A DNA stretch of 64,000 nucleotides from Lachnospiraceae bacterium (lineage in GTDB: Bacteria; Bacillota; Clostridia; Lachnospirales; Anaerotignaceae). How positions within the stretch are numbered: the first letter of the stretch is position 1; each line of letters opens with the position of its first letter. Under the pieces are notes generated by a model that worked only from the letters and a program-made list of their open reading frames with translations, ran no database searches and was not told the origin of the DNA. The stretch lies in NCBI GenBank assembly GCA_019422065.1, contig JAHZEA010000001.1:56149-120148 (forward strand), written 5' to 3'. The position numbers were made by a program, and so were the translations under genes. Positions 9,918 to 20,596 of this stretch are shown one piece after another.

Positions 9918-10370
9918 ATGACGTTTGGTGATATTGTTATCATTATATCGGTAATTGTAGTAATTGTTATTGCTTTAATGTACCACTTTGGCAAAAAAAA
10001 CTATGCCAAAAACCTTGAGGCACAGTCTTTTATAAACCAGTATAAAACCGTAACGCCTATACTTGTTATAGATAAAAGATTAGAAAAGCCTTCTTTGCAG
10101 AACCTGCCTAAAAACATATATGAAAAACTGCCTAAAACAGCTCATATACGTAAAATGCCTATTGTAAAGGCAAAAGTAGGACCTCAGATTACAACTCTTT
10201 TATGCGATAAAAACGTTTACGACGTTCTGCCTAATAAGAAAACAATAAAAGTGGAGCTTGCCGGTATTTACATATCACGTGTAATAGGCATGAACCTTGA
10301 GGATAAAAAGAAAAAGACAATAGGCCAAAAAGTATCTTTATGGCTCAAAAAAAATCAGCCTAAGCAGTAA
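9918..10370 (+). CDS. Unrecognised single-span membrane protein
   Basis: 150 residues, start at ATG 9918 with AAGGAGGAAG in front. Residues 5-24 are a strongly hydrophobic helix, followed by a positively charged stretch (HFGKKNYAKN), so the rest should face the cytoplasm. The soluble part is basic and contains VTPILVIDKRLEKPSLQ and RKMPIVKAKVGPQITT, suggesting a small beta-rich domain. I do not recognise the family. It stands alone, with about 250 A/T-rich bases before it and a strong terminator after it. Confidence 0.7.
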   Translation: MTFGDIVIIISVIVVIVIALMYHFGKKNYAKNLEAQSFINQYKTVTPILVIDKRLEKPSLQNLPKNIYEKLPKTAHIRKMPIVKAKVGPQITTLLCDKNVYDVLPNKKTIKVELAGIYISRVIGMNLEDKKKKTIGQKVSLWLKKNQPKQ

Positions 10371-10411
10371 TTCTGCTTTTTAAATCATTTGCTTAAAGTA
10401 TAACAAATTTT

Positions 10412-10454
10412 AAGGCACAAAGTTTTTGTATTTAAAACTTTGTGCCTTTTTTAT
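10412..10454 (+). terminator. Strong intrinsic terminator
   Basis: AAGGCACAAAGTTTT pairs with AAAACTTTGTGCCTT, followed by a T-rich tail. It ends the transcript of the 150-residue membrane protein. Confidence 0.9.
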
Positions 10455-10532
10455 TTTTTATTCCTCACATAGTATCATAAATTCATTTTAAAGCAACACA
10501 AAATTCAATACATTATATTTTAGTAATACAAC

Positions 10533-10572
10533 AAAAAAGCGGCAGAAACTTAAATTATATCTTCTGCCGCTT
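10533..10572 (-). terminator. Terminator of the dehydratase-activase-like gene
   Basis: Minus-strand AAGCGGCAGAA pairs with TTCTGCCGCTT, followed by a T6 run, 23 bases beyond the stop codon. Confidence 0.9.
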
Positions 10573-10594
10573 AAACTGTTTTAGTGTTAATAAA

Positions 10595-13500
10595 TTACAT
10601 CTGTACTGCTTTTCTGCCGCTTAAAGGCACTCTTATAACATTGGAGCTATTTGTTTCCTCAATCTTATCAAGATTTTTGCGGGCCGCATCCATCATAAGC
10701 TTAATTCTGTTAAGCTGGTTTACTTCGCTGGCGCCCGGGTCATAGTCAACAGCTACAATATTGGCAAGAGGGTTTTTCCTCTTAATTTCCTTAATAACGC
10801 CTTTGCCCACTATGTGGTTAGGAAGGCATGCAAAAGGCTGGGTACATACAATATTGTTTACACCGTCGTGTATAAGCTCCATCATTTCACCTGTAAGGAA
10901 CCAGCCTTCACCTGTTTGGTTGCAAAGTGAAACTATAGGCTCGGCATACTTTCCAAGTGTTTCTATTCTTGCAGGAGCGTTAAACCTGCGGCTCTTTTTA
11001 AGAGCGTCTATCATAGGCTTTCTGTAATGCTCAATAAGGGCAATAACACTCTTACCGGCAATACTTGCCTTAGAGCTTACACCAAGGTATTTATGCTTCT
11101 GCACTGAGTTATAAGCACTGTAAAGGCCAAAGCCCAAAAGGTCAGGCACAACAGCCTCGGCACCTTCTTTTTCTATTAAACCAACTAAATCATTGTTGGC
11201 TGTAGGGTGGAACTTAACAAGTATCTCGCCTACAACGCCTACTTTAGGCTTTCTTATATCAGTGTTTATATCTAAATTATCAAAATCACGTATTATGCCT
11301 TCAATATTGGCTTTAAAGTTACTGCCTGTTCTTACGTCAAACTTAACTTTTTCGTTCCACTTTCTGTATAAAGCATTGGCAGAGCCTTTAACTTTTTCGT
11401 AAGGACGCACTTTATAAAGCACACGCATAAACAAATCACCGTATACAAAGGCCTGAAGCGCTCTTTTAAGCAAAGGCAGAGAGTATTTCCAGCCCGGATT
11501 TTTTTCAAGTCCGGCGCTTACTGATATAACAGGCACGTTTTCCATACCGGCATTTTTAAGTGCTTTACGTATAAAGCCTATATAGTTTGAGGCACGGCAG
11601 CCGCCGCCTGTCTGGCTCATTAAAACGGCTGTTTTGTTTATATCATACTTACCGCTTTTAAGTGCATTTATAATCTGGCCAACAACTATAAGTGCCGGAT
11701 AGCATGCGTCGTTGTTAACATATTTAAGGCCTGTATCTATAGAGCTTTTATCAATAGCCGGCATTACATCTATTTTATAACCGCTGGCCACAAAAGCTTC
11801 TTTTAATATATCAAAGTGTATAGGCGCCATCTGCGGGCATAAAAGTGTATAGTCCTTTTTCATTTGGGCAGTAAACACTTTTCGTCTTAAAGCGGCGTTG
11901 CCTTTAACCGGTTTTACGCCTCTTTCGTCCCTGTCTTCCATAGCGGCTATAAGGGAGCGTATTCTTATTCTTGCGGCACCAAGGTTATTAACCTCGTCAA
12001 TTTTAAGTGTGGTATAAATCTTACCGGCAGCATTAAGAATATCCTTAACTTCGTCTGTTGTAACGGCGTCAAGTCCGCAGCCAAATGAGTTAAGCTGAAC
12101 ATATTCCAAATCGTTTCTTGTTTTAACAAAAGCCGCTGCCTCGTATAATCTTGAATGATACATCCACTGGTCACGCACAACAAGTGGTCTTTCAACTTCG
12201 CCTTTCCATGCCACACTGTCTTCTGTAAGCACAGCAAGGCCAAAGCCTGCTATAAGCTCCGGTATACCATGGTTTATTTCAGGGTCTATATGGTAAGGTC
12301 TGCCGCCCAGTACAATGCCTTTAATATGGTTCTTTTCTATATACTCAAGAGCCTCTGTACCTTTATTGTGCATATCCTCACGGAAACGAGTCCATTCGTC
12401 CCAACCCATTTCAAGAGCTTCTTTTATCTCCTGCTTTGTTACATCAAAAGGCGCGAATATATCCAAAAGTCTGTCAGCAAGAGCCTCTTTATTTTTAAAG
12501 GAAATAAAAGGATTCATAAATGTAATGTTCTTTTCCCTTAAATCCTCTACATTGTTTTTAATATTTTCGGAATATGACGCCACAATAGGGCAGTTATAAC
12601 ATTCATCTGAATTTTTAATATCCGGTCTTTCATACACAACCGCCGGATAGAATATTGTTTTAACGCCTTCATTTATAAGGTGCATTATATGTCCGTGAAC
12701 AATCTTAGCCGGGTAACAAGCCGACTCGCTCGGTATTGATTCTATTCCTTCCTCATAAATTTCCTTGCTTGAAAACGGTGAAAGCTTAACTGAAAAGCCG
12801 AGGTTTGTAAGGAATGTGTGCCAGAACGGGTAATCCTCGTACATATTAAGTACTCGTGGAATACCTATAACGCCTCTGCGTGACTCCTCTGGTGTTAAAG
12901 ACTCGTAATTAAAAAGTCTGTTTTTCTTATATTCAAAAAGATTAGGAACTTCTTTTTTCTCGTCATGTCTGCCTTCGCCTTTTTCACAGCGGTTGCCTGT
13001 AATAAATCTTCTGCTTCCATCAAACACATTAATTGTAAGTAAACAGTTATTTGCACAGCCGCCACAGCGGGTATGAGTTGTTTTTATTTTAAGGCTATTC
13101 ATGGCTTCTTTTGAAATAAGCGTTGTCTGATAGCCTTCGTAATATTTTTCCTTAGCTATAAGTCCACAGCCGAAAGCACCCATAAGGCCGGCTATATCAG
13201 GACGTACAGCCTCTCTTTCACTTATAAACTCAAAGCTTCTTAAAACAGCGTCGTTATAGAAAGTACCGCCCTGAACAACTATGCTCTTTCCAAGTGCCTT
13301 AGGGTCAGAAATTTTTATAACTTTAAGCAGTGCGTTTTTAATAACGGAATAAGCAAGGCCGGCGGAAATATCTCCAACTTCAGCGCCTTCCTTTTGTGCC
13401 TGCTTAACGCGTGAGTTCATAAATACTGTGCATCTTGAGCCTAAATCAATAGGGTTTTCGGCAAAAAGCGCGATTTTGGCAAAGTCCTCAACTGAGTAGT

Positions 13501-14887
13501 TAAGGGATTTTGCAAATGTCTCTATAAAAGAACCACAGCCTGATGAGCATGCCTCATTTAAAAGCACACTGTCTATAACGCCGTCTTTAATTCTAAGGCA
13601 CTTCATATCCTGACCGCCTATATCCAGTATAAAGTCAACATCAGGTCTGAAAAATGCCGCCGCTTTGTAATGTGCAACTGTTTCTATGTATCCCAAATCC
13701 ACCATAAGGGCTTCTTTAATAAGGCCTTCGCCGTAGCCTGTAACACAGGAATTACGTATTGTTATTCCTTGAGGCATTACAGCATAAAGTGCGTTTAATG
13801 CGTTTATAACTACATTAAGGGGACTGCCTTCGTTAGAAGCATAAAATGAATAAAGGAGTTTTCCTTCATCTGAAATAAGCGCTATCTTTGTTGTAGTGCT
13901 TCCGCAGTCTATGCCCAAAAATGCGTCACCTGTATATGTTTTTAAATCGGCACGGTCGACTTTTTCCTCATTGTGGCGCTTTTTAAAAGCGTTGTACTCA
14001 GTTTCATCTCTAAAAAGAGGCGCCAAACGGCTTACTTCTGTTTTAAGAGCCGTCATAGACGCAAGCTTGCTTTCCAGTGTTTCAAAGTCCATAACAGCGC
14101 TTTCCTGCCTAGCGCTTAATGCGGCGCCGTAAGAAGCAAAAAGATGGCTGTTTTCCGGTATAATAGCCGTTTCATCTGTTAATTTTAAAGTTTCTATAAA
14201 TCTCTGTCTTAATTCTGATAAAAAGTGAAGCGGGCCGCCTAAAAATGCTACATTGCCCCTTATAGGTTTGCCGCAGGCAAGGCCGCTTATAGTCTGGTTT
14301 ACAACTGCCTGAAATATAGAAGCCGCCAAATCCTCTTTAGCCGCGCCCTCGTTAATAAGCGGCTGAATATCTGTTTTTGCAAAAACGCCGCATCTTGACG
14401 CTATAGGATAAATTACATTATATTTTTTAGCGTATTCATTAAGACCTGAAGCGTCTGTCTGCAAAAGAGTTGCCATTTGGTCTATAAAAGAGCCAGTTCC
14501 GCCGGCACAAACGCCGTTCATTCTCTGCTCAATTCCGCCTTTAAAGTATATAATTTTGGCGTCCTCGCCGCCAAGCTCAATAGCTACATCAGTTTTAGGT
14601 GCGGCGGTTTCTATAGCGTTAGCTGTTGCCACAACCTCCTGTATGAATTCAATGCCAAGTACATCGGATATTGCTACTCCTCCGCTTCCTGTCATCATAG
14701 CTGAAAAAGAAACATCTCCTACGGCTTCATGTGCCTGATGTATTAAATCCTCAAGAGTTTCTTTTATTTCTGAAAAATGCCTTTTGTACTGCGAAAATAG
14801 TATCTCACCTTTCTGAGAAACAACAACTACCTTAACAGTTGTGGAGCCTATATCAATACCAATGCGCGTTCTATTAAAAAAGCTCAT
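10595..14887 (-). CDS. Giant 2-hydroxyacyl-CoA dehydratase activase-like fusion (BadF/BcrA + DUF2229 + HgdB-like)
   Basis: 1430 residues. Two ASKHA ATPase domains come first, each with a phosphate loop ([14 protein letters not shown] near 8; [14 protein letters not shown] near 325) and a cysteine that could bind a shared [4Fe-4S] cluster ([20 protein letters not shown]). Next is a Cys-rich stretch ([10 protein letters not shown]) and a DUF2229-like region, then an HgdB-like domain ([40 protein letters not shown]). The single-chain layout is a known but functionally undefined clostridial family. Archetypal activases use ATP to push an electron to very low potential for radical dehydration. The start at 14887 has an AGGAGG-type site. 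No hydroxyacyl-CoA dehydratase subunits are adjacent, so a link to the acl genes at 22 kb is only inference. Confidence 0.9.
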   Translation of the reverse strand: MSFFNRTRIGIDIGSTTVKVVVVSQKGEILFSQYKRHFSEIKETLEDLIHQAHEAVGDVSFSAMMTGSGGVAISDVLGIEFIQEVVATANAIETAAPKTDVAIELGGEDAKIIYFKGGIEQRMNGVCAGGTGSFIDQMATLLQTDASGLNEYAKKYNVIYPIASRCGVFAKTDIQPLINEGAAKEDLAASIFQAVVNQTISGLACGKPIRGNVAFLGGPLHFLSELRQRFIETLKLTDETAIIPENSHLFASYGAALSARQESAVMDFETLESKLASMTALKTEVSRLAPLFRDETEYNAFKKRHNEEKVDRADLKTYTGDAFLGIDCGSTTTKIALISDEGKLLYSFYASNEGSPLNVVINALNALYAVMPQGITIRNSCVTGYGEGLIKEALMVDLGYIETVAHYKAAAFFRPDVDFILDIGGQDMKCLRIKDGVIDSVLLNEACSSGCGSFIETFAKSLNYSVEDFAKIALFAENPIDLGSRCTVFMNSRVKQAQKEGAEVGDISAGLAYSVIKNALLKVIKISDPKALGKSIVVQGGTFYNDAVLRSFEFISEREAVRPDIAGLMGAFGCGLIAKEKYYEGYQTTLISKEAMNSLKIKTTHTRCGGCANNCLLTINVFDGSRRFITGNRCEKGEGRHDEKKEVPNLFEYKKNRLFNYESLTPEESRRGVIGIPRVLNMYEDYPFWHTFLTNLGFSVKLSPFSSKEIYEEGIESIPSESACYPAKIVHGHIMHLINEGVKTIFYPAVVYERPDIKNSDECYNCPIVASYSENIKNNVEDLREKNITFMNPFISFKNKEALADRLLDIFAPFDVTKQEIKEALEMGWDEWTRFREDMHNKGTEALEYIEKNHIKGIVLGGRPYHIDPEINHGIPELIAGFGLAVLTEDSVAWKGEVERPLVVRDQWMYHSRLYEAAAFVKTRNDLEYVQLNSFGCGLDAVTTDEVKDILNAAGKIYTTLKIDEVNNLGAARIRIRSLIAAMEDRDERGVKPVKGNAALRRKVFTAQMKKDYTLLCPQMAPIHFDILKEAFVASGYKIDVMPAIDKSSIDTGLKYVNNDACYPALIVVGQIINALKSGKYDINKTAVLMSQTGGGCRASNYIGFIRKALKNAGMENVPVISVSAGLEKNPGWKYSLPLLKRALQAFVYGDLFMRVLYKVRPYEKVKGSANALYRKWNEKVKFDVRTGSNFKANIEGIIRDFDNLDINTDIRKPKVGVVGEILVKFHPTANNDLVGLIEKEGAEAVVPDLLGFGLYSAYNSVQKHKYLGVSSKASIAGKSVIALIEHYRKPMIDALKKSRRFNAPARIETLGKYAEPIVSLCNQTGEGWFLTGEMMELIHDGVNNIVCTQPFACLPNHIVGKGVIKEIKRKNPLANIVAVDYDPGASEVNQLNRIKLMMDAARKNLDKIEETNSSNVIRVPLSGRKAVQM

Positions 14888-14967
14888 TGTATTTCCTCCT
14901 AAAATTTCATTTAATTAAAATTGGTTTAAATTGTAATCATTATTATTTAAAAGCTATTTGAGTCTTA

Positions 14968-14996
14968 ATTATAGCCCAACATTTATAATTTATCAA
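14968..14996 (-). promoter_or_regulatory. Sigma-A promoter of the activase-like gene
   Basis: On the minus strand TTGATA, 17 bases, TATAAT. It implies a leader of about 70 bases before the start at 14887. Confidence 0.7.
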
Positions 14997-15126
14997 GTGA
15001 AGTACACCTTAAATAGAGTTAGAATAACATTAAAATACTGGTAAAACCACAAACAAAAAAGGCGCCCCGCGCCGTTATTTAGTATGTAATGCCGTACTTT
15101 AAATTGCTTATAGCCTTCTGATTTTT

Positions 15127-15164
15127 AAAAAATCAGGGTTTCAAAGCGAAAAGCTAAGAAACCC
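15127..15164 (-). terminator. Terminator of the lepB-to-unknown operon
   Basis: Minus-strand GGGTTTC pairs with GAAACCC and is followed by TGATTTTTT. It lies about 20 bases after the last gene of the eight-gene operon. The rest of the stretch to 14888 is A/T-rich and holds only the next promoter. Confidence 0.75.
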
Positions 15165-15183
15165 AATTTCACAAGTCATTCTA

Positions 15184-15591
15184 TTATCTTCCGTTTAATC
15201 TTAAATCTTTTGCCAGTTCTGTTATATCCTCTATTTTATTCAGCTCATGGGCTATAATATGCTGACTTGTCATAATACAGAGTATATCTTTATCGTTTTT
15301 GCCTATTATTTCGCCTTCTATAATACGTTTTTGAAGTGTTGTAATTCTTACTTTCATGCCTGTTGTAAAAACCTTGCCCCTAAAGTTAACTGTTTCCAAA
15401 GGGAACATATTTCTGCACTGTTTAATAACAGCCAGTCTTTCGGCTTCGTTTTGTGAATTAAGCCTAGCCCTTGAACGCTCTATATTGCGTTTAAGCCAGC
15501 CTAAGCTTAATATCATTTGAGTAATAACAAATGCCGTAAGGGCCGCGTATATATAATCCATATAAGTAAGATTCATAAAACTCTTAAGCAT
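15184..15591 (-). CDS. Unrecognised membrane-anchored small protein
   Basis: 135 residues. One hydrophobic helix at about 11-31, a basic Arg/Lys-rich linker (KRNIERSRARLNSQNEAERLAV), then a compact domain with alternating hydrophobics (VNFRGKVFTTGMKVRITTLQKRIIEGEIIG) that suggests a small beta barrel, possibly KOW- or SH3-like. The start at 15591 has GGAGG seven bases upstream. It is the last gene of the housekeeping operon, 59 bases after the decarboxylase and followed by a terminator. I do not recognise the family. Confidence 0.65.
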   Translation of the reverse strand: MLKSFMNLTYMDYIYAALTAFVITQMILSLGWLKRNIERSRARLNSQNEAERLAVIKQCRNMFPLETVNFRGKVFTTGMKVRITTLQKRIIEGEIIGKNDKDILCIMTSQHIIAHELNKIEDITELAKDLRLNGR

Positions 15592-15650
15592 AATACTACC
15601 TCCGTTCCAAATGCTTTTAAGCGAGTCAAAAAACCTCTATAAATCATACA

Positions 15651-17060
15651 TTAACTCAAAACACGCAATTTTTCAAGCCCTTGATACTTAACTCCCGTAA
15701 TTTCAACACCGCTTTCATACAAAAGACGTATATTTTCCAATGCTTCTTCCGTTATAAGCTCTCCCGGGGACACAACAGGTATTCCCGGCGGGTACGGAAT
15801 TAAAAACTCAGCGCTTACGCGGCCTGCCGCTTCGTTATAAGGCACATCTTCAGCTTTAGAGTAGTACGCGTTTCTTAAAGAAACAACTCTGTTAAGACTT
15901 GTAAATTTTAAATCGTGCTTCTGACTTTTGCTAGGCACAATATGCTTATCAATTTCTATTATGGCATTTATAAGGTCTTTTATTTTCTCTTTTTCGTCGC
16001 TTATTGTGCATATAGCCATAAAATGTCCATGACAGCCCATTTCCATTTCCATATTATACTTTTGGCGCAGTATCTGTGAAATTTCAACACAGTTTACGTT
16101 TTGCGACGATATTACTATTTTGGATATATCTATGTCTTTTATACCGTATTTTCCACATACATCTTTATCTAAAAGGCGCAGGTTTTTAAGGTCCGAAAGG
16201 CGTTTGCGTTCATTAATTAAAAACTCAGTAAATTCAGGATATATTTTTCCGCCCTCTTTTTCAAGATATTCTCTGCACCAGTCCAATGTTCCCATAAAAA
16301 CATAAGACGGGCTAGAAGTTTCTATAATCGAAAGAGCCTCACGCACTTTTTCACTCTCTACCATATTCCCGCCTATATGTATAACCGAGCTTTGGGTAGG
16401 GCACGGCAGTGTTTTATGGGCACTTTGAACCACAATATCCGCACCCATTTCAAGAGCTGTGTCCGGAAAGTTTTCACTGAATTTAAAATGTGCACCATGT
16501 GCCTCATCGGCAATTAAAACCATATTGTTTTTATGTGCAATTTCGGCTATTTTTCTTATATCCGAAACAACACCCTCGGCAGTAGGGCTTGTTATAATAA
16601 TTGCTTTTGCGTCAGGGTTTTCATTAACGGCTTCCTCTACGCTCTCTGGCGTTATGCCGCCGGGAAGGTCGCTTACACCGCAGTACTGAGGCATAACATA
16701 AACTGTCCTTGCCCCTGTTAAAATCATGGCGCTGTAAACACTTCTGTGGCAGTTTCTTGCCATTATAACCTTGTCATCAGGTCCGCATATAGCCATAACC
16801 GCCGCCTGCAGGGCGCCTGTTGCGCCGTTTACTGCAAAAAATGTATGCTTTGCGCCAAAGAGCGCCGCATAATCCTCCTGAGCCTGTTTAATTATGTCTG
16901 TTGGATTATGCAGGTTATCAAACCCGTCAATTTCTGTTATGTCCATTGCAAAAATGTTTTTTATGCCTATCCCCCGGCCCATTTTATGGCCCGGCATGTG
17001 AAAAGGATACCTTCCGTTTTTGCTGTAGTCTACAAGTTTATCGTATAATTTAGCAGTCAA
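15651..17060 (-). CDS. Orn/Lys/Arg decarboxylase, fold type I PLP enzyme (short SpeA/YaaO form)
   Basis: Decarboxylates arginine, lysine or ornithine to the matching polyamine precursor. The 469 residues match the compact Gram-positive form, lacking the N-terminal wing domain of the large inducible enzymes. Motifs: N-terminal PFHMPGHKMGRG, NGATGALQAAVMAICG, ADEAHGAHF, and the PLP lysine in QSAHKTLPCPTQSS. The start is TTG at 17060 with GAGAGGA in front. In B. subtilis the homologue yaaO lies just upstream of tmk; here it is in the same operon but downstream, 13 bases after rsmI. The substrate cannot be read from sequence. Confidence 0.9.
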   Translation of the reverse strand: MTAKLYDKLVDYSKNGRYPFHMPGHKMGRGIGIKNIFAMDITEIDGFDNLHNPTDIIKQAQEDYAALFGAKHTFFAVNGATGALQAAVMAICGPDDKVIMARNCHRSVYSAMILTGARTVYVMPQYCGVSDLPGGITPESVEEAVNENPDAKAIIITSPTAEGVVSDIRKIAEIAHKNNMVLIADEAHGAHFKFSENFPDTALEMGADIVVQSAHKTLPCPTQSSVIHIGGNMVESEKVREALSIIETSSPSYVFMGTLDWCREYLEKEGGKIYPEFTEFLINERKRLSDLKNLRLLDKDVCGKYGIKDIDISKIVISSQNVNCVEISQILRQKYNMEMEMGCHGHFMAICTISDEKEKIKDLINAIIEIDKHIVPSKSQKHDLKFTSLNRVVSLRNAYYSKAEDVPYNEAAGRVSAEFLIPYPPGIPVVSPGELITEEALENIRLLYESGVEITGVKYQGLEKLRVLS

Positions 17061-17073
17061 TTTAATTCCTCTC

Positions 17074-17928
17074 TTATTTATTTCCTTTTAATATTGAATA
17101 AATATCCCTTTTGGCAATGCCCCTGTCTTTGGCCGCCTGTTTCATGGCGTCTTTTTCGCTCATGCCGTTAGCTATATATTTTTTAACATGCTCCTCAACA
17201 GGTATATTTTCCCAAAACGATATTTGTTCTTTTTTAATTTCTTCCGGGTCTAAGCCCTCTATTAAAACCACAAACTCGCCTTTAGGCTCATTTAATGAGT
17301 AGTATTCAATTAAGTTTTCAAGGCTGTCTTTTTTTACTTCCTCGAATTTTTTTGTAATCTCCCGAACACAGGCCGCCTGTCGGTTGCCTACACTTTGATA
17401 TATTTCTTTAAGTGTTGCTTTAAGGCGGTGAGGCGCTTCGTAAAAAATAACCGTTCTTTCTTCTTTTTCTATTGATTTAAGAACATGAGCCTTTTCTTTT
17501 TTATCTGCTGGCAGAAAACCCTCAAACACAAACCTTCTGGAGTCCATGCCCGAAAGCACAAGAGCCGTTGCAAAAGCTGTAGGCCCAGGGCAGGCGGTTA
17601 CAGGCACGCCTTCTTTTTGGCAAAGCCGCACTAAATCGCTTCCCGGGTCTGATATGCCCGGCATTCCGGCATCTGTTACAAGTGCTATGTTAAGGCCGCT
17701 TTTAAGCTTTTCTATAAGCTCCGGGCCTTTTTGTATTTTGTTGTGCTCGTGATAGCTTACAAGGCTTTTTTGTATATCAAAATGATTTAAAAGCTTAAGA
17801 GTGTTTCTTGTATCCTCAGCCGCAACCAAATCACAAGCTTTAAGCATATCTATTACCCTAAGGGTTATATCGCCTAAGTTACCTATAGGCGTTCCGCATA
17901 AGTATAATGTACCGTACAAATCCAACAC
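17074..17928 (-). CDS. rsmI: 16S rRNA 2'-O-ribose C1402 methyltransferase RsmI
   Basis: SAM-dependent methylation of the ribosomal decoding centre. The 284 residues carry the tetrapyrrole-methylase-fold signatures of RsmI: YLCGTPIGNLGDITLR, AAEDTRNTLKLL, VTDAGMPGISDPG and EGFLPADKKEK. Start codon is GTG at 17928 behind GGAGAG, with a TTG one codon later as an alternative. It lies 23 bases after trmN6, the same order as yabB-rsmI in B. subtilis. Confidence 0.95.
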   Translation of the reverse strand: MLDLYGTLYLCGTPIGNLGDITLRVIDMLKACDLVAAEDTRNTLKLLNHFDIQKSLVSYHEHNKIQKGPELIEKLKSGLNIALVTDAGMPGISDPGSDLVRLCQKEGVPVTACPGPTAFATALVLSGMDSRRFVFEGFLPADKKEKAHVLKSIEKEERTVIFYEAPHRLKATLKEIYQSVGNRQAACVREITKKFEEVKKDSLENLIEYYSLNEPKGEFVVLIEGLDPEEIKKEQISFWENIPVEEHVKKYIANGMSEKDAMKQAAKDRGIAKRDIYSILKGNK

Positions 17929-17951
17929 TCTCTCCTTTTTGCTTTTTATTA

Positions 17952-18689
17952 TCAGTTATAGTAAATATCTATTATTTCATCTGTGTATGTGCCGTCATCT
18001 TTATATATAACAAGGGTAGGCATAACTTTAACCATTGGCTTTCCGCTTCTTACGCCTTCTATAAGCACCATGTTTGGCTCACGATTGGCATAAGGCTGGA
18101 CAAAGCGTATTTTTTTAGGCTCTATTTTATGTGACCTTAATGTGCACATAATATCTGTAAGCCTGTGCGGACGGTGAACCATATAAAAATGTCCGCCGAA
18201 TTTTAAAAGTTTCTGCGCCGCTAAGGCTATATCATCAAGGGAACATAAAACCTCGTGGCGCGCTATGGTTTTTGGGTCGAAACTGTTTTTAAGTCCGCCT
18301 TCAAAATTCATATAAGGCGGGTTTGTTGTAATTACATCAAAATATGACGGCTTAAATATTTCAGCCGCCTTTTTAATATCGCCTTCCACTATGTCAATTT
18401 TATCCTGTAAATCATTAAGCAGCACACTGCGGCGGGCCATTTCGGCGCTTTCGGGCTGTATCTCTAAAGCCGAAAAATGCGCCGCCTGTGTTTTGGCACT
18501 CATTAAAATAGGTATAATTCCTGTTCCTGTACCTAAATCAAGCACTTTATCGCCTTTTTTAGCGGCAGCAAAACCGCTTAATAAAACAGCGTCTACACCG
18601 AAACAGAATCTTTTGGGGTCTTGTATAAGACGGTATCCGTTTCGGTGCAAATCGTCTACTCTTTCATAGTCTTTTATCTCAACATCCAT
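17952..18689 (-). CDS. tRNA1(Val) (adenine37-N6)-methyltransferase-like protein (TrmN6/YabB)
   Basis: Rossmann-fold SAM methyltransferase of 245 residues. The SAM loop is VLDLGTGTGIIP and the adenine-binding N6-methyltransferase motif is TTNPPYMNF. A preceding RFCFGVDAVLLSGFA is typical of the TrmN6/YfiC family. The gene sits between ricT and rsmI, matching yabB in the B. subtilis dnaA-proximal cluster, which supports the name. The exact tRNA target is taken from the E. coli family member. Confidence 0.88.
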   Translation of the reverse strand: MDVEIKDYERVDDLHRNGYRLIQDPKRFCFGVDAVLLSGFAAAKKGDKVLDLGTGTGIIPILMSAKTQAAHFSALEIQPESAEMARRSVLLNDLQDKIDIVEGDIKKAAEIFKPSYFDVITTNPPYMNFEGGLKNSFDPKTIARHEVLCSLDDIALAAQKLLKFGGHFYMVHRPHRLTDIMCTLRSHKIEPKKIRFVQPYANREPNMVLIEGVRSGKPMVKVMPTLVIYKDDGTYTDEIIDIYYN

Positions 18690-18698
18690 AATTATTAA

Positions 18699-19604
18699 TC
18701 ATTCCAAATCAAGTTCTTCGTCATAGCCTTCTTCATCTTCGTACTTTTCGTTCTTTTTGTCGTTTGAGTTGTTAGACTTTGATTTTTTAGCTTTTATTAC
18801 CTCAATTTCGCTTACTGTATAGTAATTAATTGTAGGCGCGTCGTTTTCGTGTTTCTTAACGGCCGCTTTTACATTCTGCATTAAAACATTTACAGAAAGA
18901 ATTTCGCCTGTTCCGTCAGGTGTTGATATAATATCACCTACATCAGGCATGTTTTTATTAAGCTCCTCATAAGCTTCTTCCTCGTATTTAAGGCAGCACA
19001 TAAGCCTGCCGCATATACCGCTTATTTTGGTTGGGTTAAGGGAAAGGTTCTGCTCTTTTGCCATTTTAATTGAAACCGGATGGAAATCACCTAAAAATGT
19101 AGCACAGCAAAGCGGTCTGCCGCATATTCCTATGCCGTTAAGCATTTTAGCTTCGTCCCTAACGCCTATCTGCCTTAACTCTATTCTTGTTCTGAATATT
19201 GAAGCCAATTCCTTTACTAATTCTCTAAAATCTACACGTCCGTCTGATGTAAAATAGAAAATAAGCTTGTTATGGTCAAATGTAATTTCCACATCAATAA
19301 GCTTCATATCAAGGCCATGCTTTGTTATTTTTTCTTCGCAGATTGCAAAAGCCTCTTTTTCCTTTTCCCTGTCTTCTACCTGCTGTGCCGCGTCCTCATC
19401 AGTTGCGGGCCTTATTACTTTCTTTAAAGGCTGGAATACTTCCGTATCCTCAACAAGCATGTTCTTTTTAACTACCTGTCCGTACTCTACGCCTCTTGCT
19501 GTTTCAACAATGGCATAGCTTCCGTCTTCAAATATGTGTCCGTCTGGGTCGAAATAATAAACCTTTCCGGCTTTTTTAAACCTTATACCAACTACCTCAG
19601 TCAT
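18699..19604 (-). CDS. ricT: PSP1-domain protein RicT (YaaT)
   Basis: In B. subtilis RicT works with RicA and RicF as an iron-sulfur complex that aids RNase Y mRNA maturation and the sporulation phosphorelay. This 301-residue protein has the PSP1 core with conserved cysteine groups, ICGRPLCCATFLG and ICGRLMCCLKYEEEA, likely cluster ligands. The last 30 residues are a charged, probably disordered tail (ending EDEEGYDEELDLE), an extra relative to B. subtilis. The ribosome site AAGGAG lies inside the end of holB, so the genes are translationally linked. Neither ricA nor ricF is in the window. Confidence 0.93.
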   Translation of the reverse strand: MTEVVGIRFKKAGKVYYFDPDGHIFEDGSYAIVETARGVEYGQVVKKNMLVEDTEVFQPLKKVIRPATDEDAAQQVEDREKEKEAFAICEEKITKHGLDMKLIDVEITFDHNKLIFYFTSDGRVDFRELVKELASIFRTRIELRQIGVRDEAKMLNGIGICGRPLCCATFLGDFHPVSIKMAKEQNLSLNPTKISGICGRLMCCLKYEEEAYEELNKNMPDVGDIISTPDGTGEILSVNVLMQNVKAAVKKHENDAPTINYYTVSEIEVIKAKKSKSNNSNDKKNEKYEDEEGYDEELDLE

Positions 19605-19605
19605 T

Positions 19606-20595
19606 TCAGTTCTCCTTCATATTAATAAAAAGTACTTCCACAGACAGCTGAAAAGGCGTATTTTGCTTTAACTGTTTTTTTATGTTGATTATAGCCTCAA
19701 GGCGTCTTGAAATTACTTTTTCGTCAAGTATTTTAGCCTGTCTTTTAATATCTTCTGTTTTATCCTTTTCTATTATTCTATTTTCGTCTTTTATTATTTT
19801 GTAACAAAGCACATCCCTGTAGAACATATACATTATATCAAAAAGCTCAGGGTAGAGCTTGTACTTTTCAATATCCTTTGCCATAAGCATAACAGAAGCT
19901 GTATCAAGGCTGTCCAGTTTATTAAGGCAGTCTATAACATCCTGCCGCATGGCGTAAAATTCTTCATCTTCCGAAAGCCGCAGTGCTTCGCCTATGCTTC
20001 CGCCGCAGTACTGGGAATAAAATCTTGCGTCTGTTTCGTTCAGGCCTTTAAAAGACATAATATATTCTTTTATTTTATCAGCGCTTATGGGGCGCAATTT
20101 CATTACAACACAGCGGGAAAGAACAGTAGGCAGAAAGCTTTCTATATTTTGTGTTAAAATCATTATTACTACATATTCCGGCGGTTCTTCCAATGTTTTA
20201 AGCAGTGCATTTTGTGCCTGAACCGTTAATGTGTCGGCTTTATCTATAATAAATATTTTATAGTTATAGCTGTATGGCTTTGTTTTAACCTTTTCCACTA
20301 CCTGCTCTCTTATGTCGTCTACACTTATACTCTTTGTTTTAGTGGCTTTTACATAAAACACATCAGGATTGTTCCCGCTTTCAAACTGTATACAGGAATG
20401 GCACTTTCCGCAGCTTTCTTCATTTTGGGCATTCTGGCAGTTTAAAACCTTGGCAAAAGCGTTTGCAATAAGTTTTTTGCCCGAGCCTTTAAGGCCGCAG
20501 AAAATATATGCATGAGATACCTTATTGCTTTTAATACTTTCTTTAAGGCTTTTTATTATTCTTTCATGGCCTGTTATGTCTTTAAAATCAGGCAT
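19606..20595 (-). CDS. holB: DNA polymerase III delta-prime subunit
   Basis: Part of the clamp loader that opens the sliding clamp. 329 residues from the ATG at 20595 (MPDFKDITGHERI), behind GGGTGG. Walker A-like GLKGSGKK, a four-Cys zinc site (CQN...C..C..C within residues 60-80), IIDKADTLTVQAQNALLKTLEEPP and the SRC-type arginine motif (PTVLSRCVVMKL) are visible. A longer frame to 20646 would overlap tmk and is unlikely. It begins one base after the tmk stop. The nonessential yaaQ and yaaR between tmk and holB in B. subtilis are absent. Confidence 0.94.
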   Translation of the reverse strand: MPDFKDITGHERIIKSLKESIKSNKVSHAYIFCGLKGSGKKLIANAFAKVLNCQNAQNEESCGKCHSCIQFESGNNPDVFYVKATKTKSISVDDIREQVVEKVKTKPYSYNYKIFIIDKADTLTVQAQNALLKTLEEPPEYVVIMILTQNIESFLPTVLSRCVVMKLRPISADKIKEYIMSFKGLNETDARFYSQYCGGSIGEALRLSEDEEFYAMRQDVIDCLNKLDSLDTASVMLMAKDIEKYKLYPELFDIMYMFYRDVLCYKIIKDENRIIEKDKTEDIKRQAKILDEKVISRRLEAIINIKKQLKQNTPFQLSVEVLFINMKEN

Positions 20596-20596
20596 A

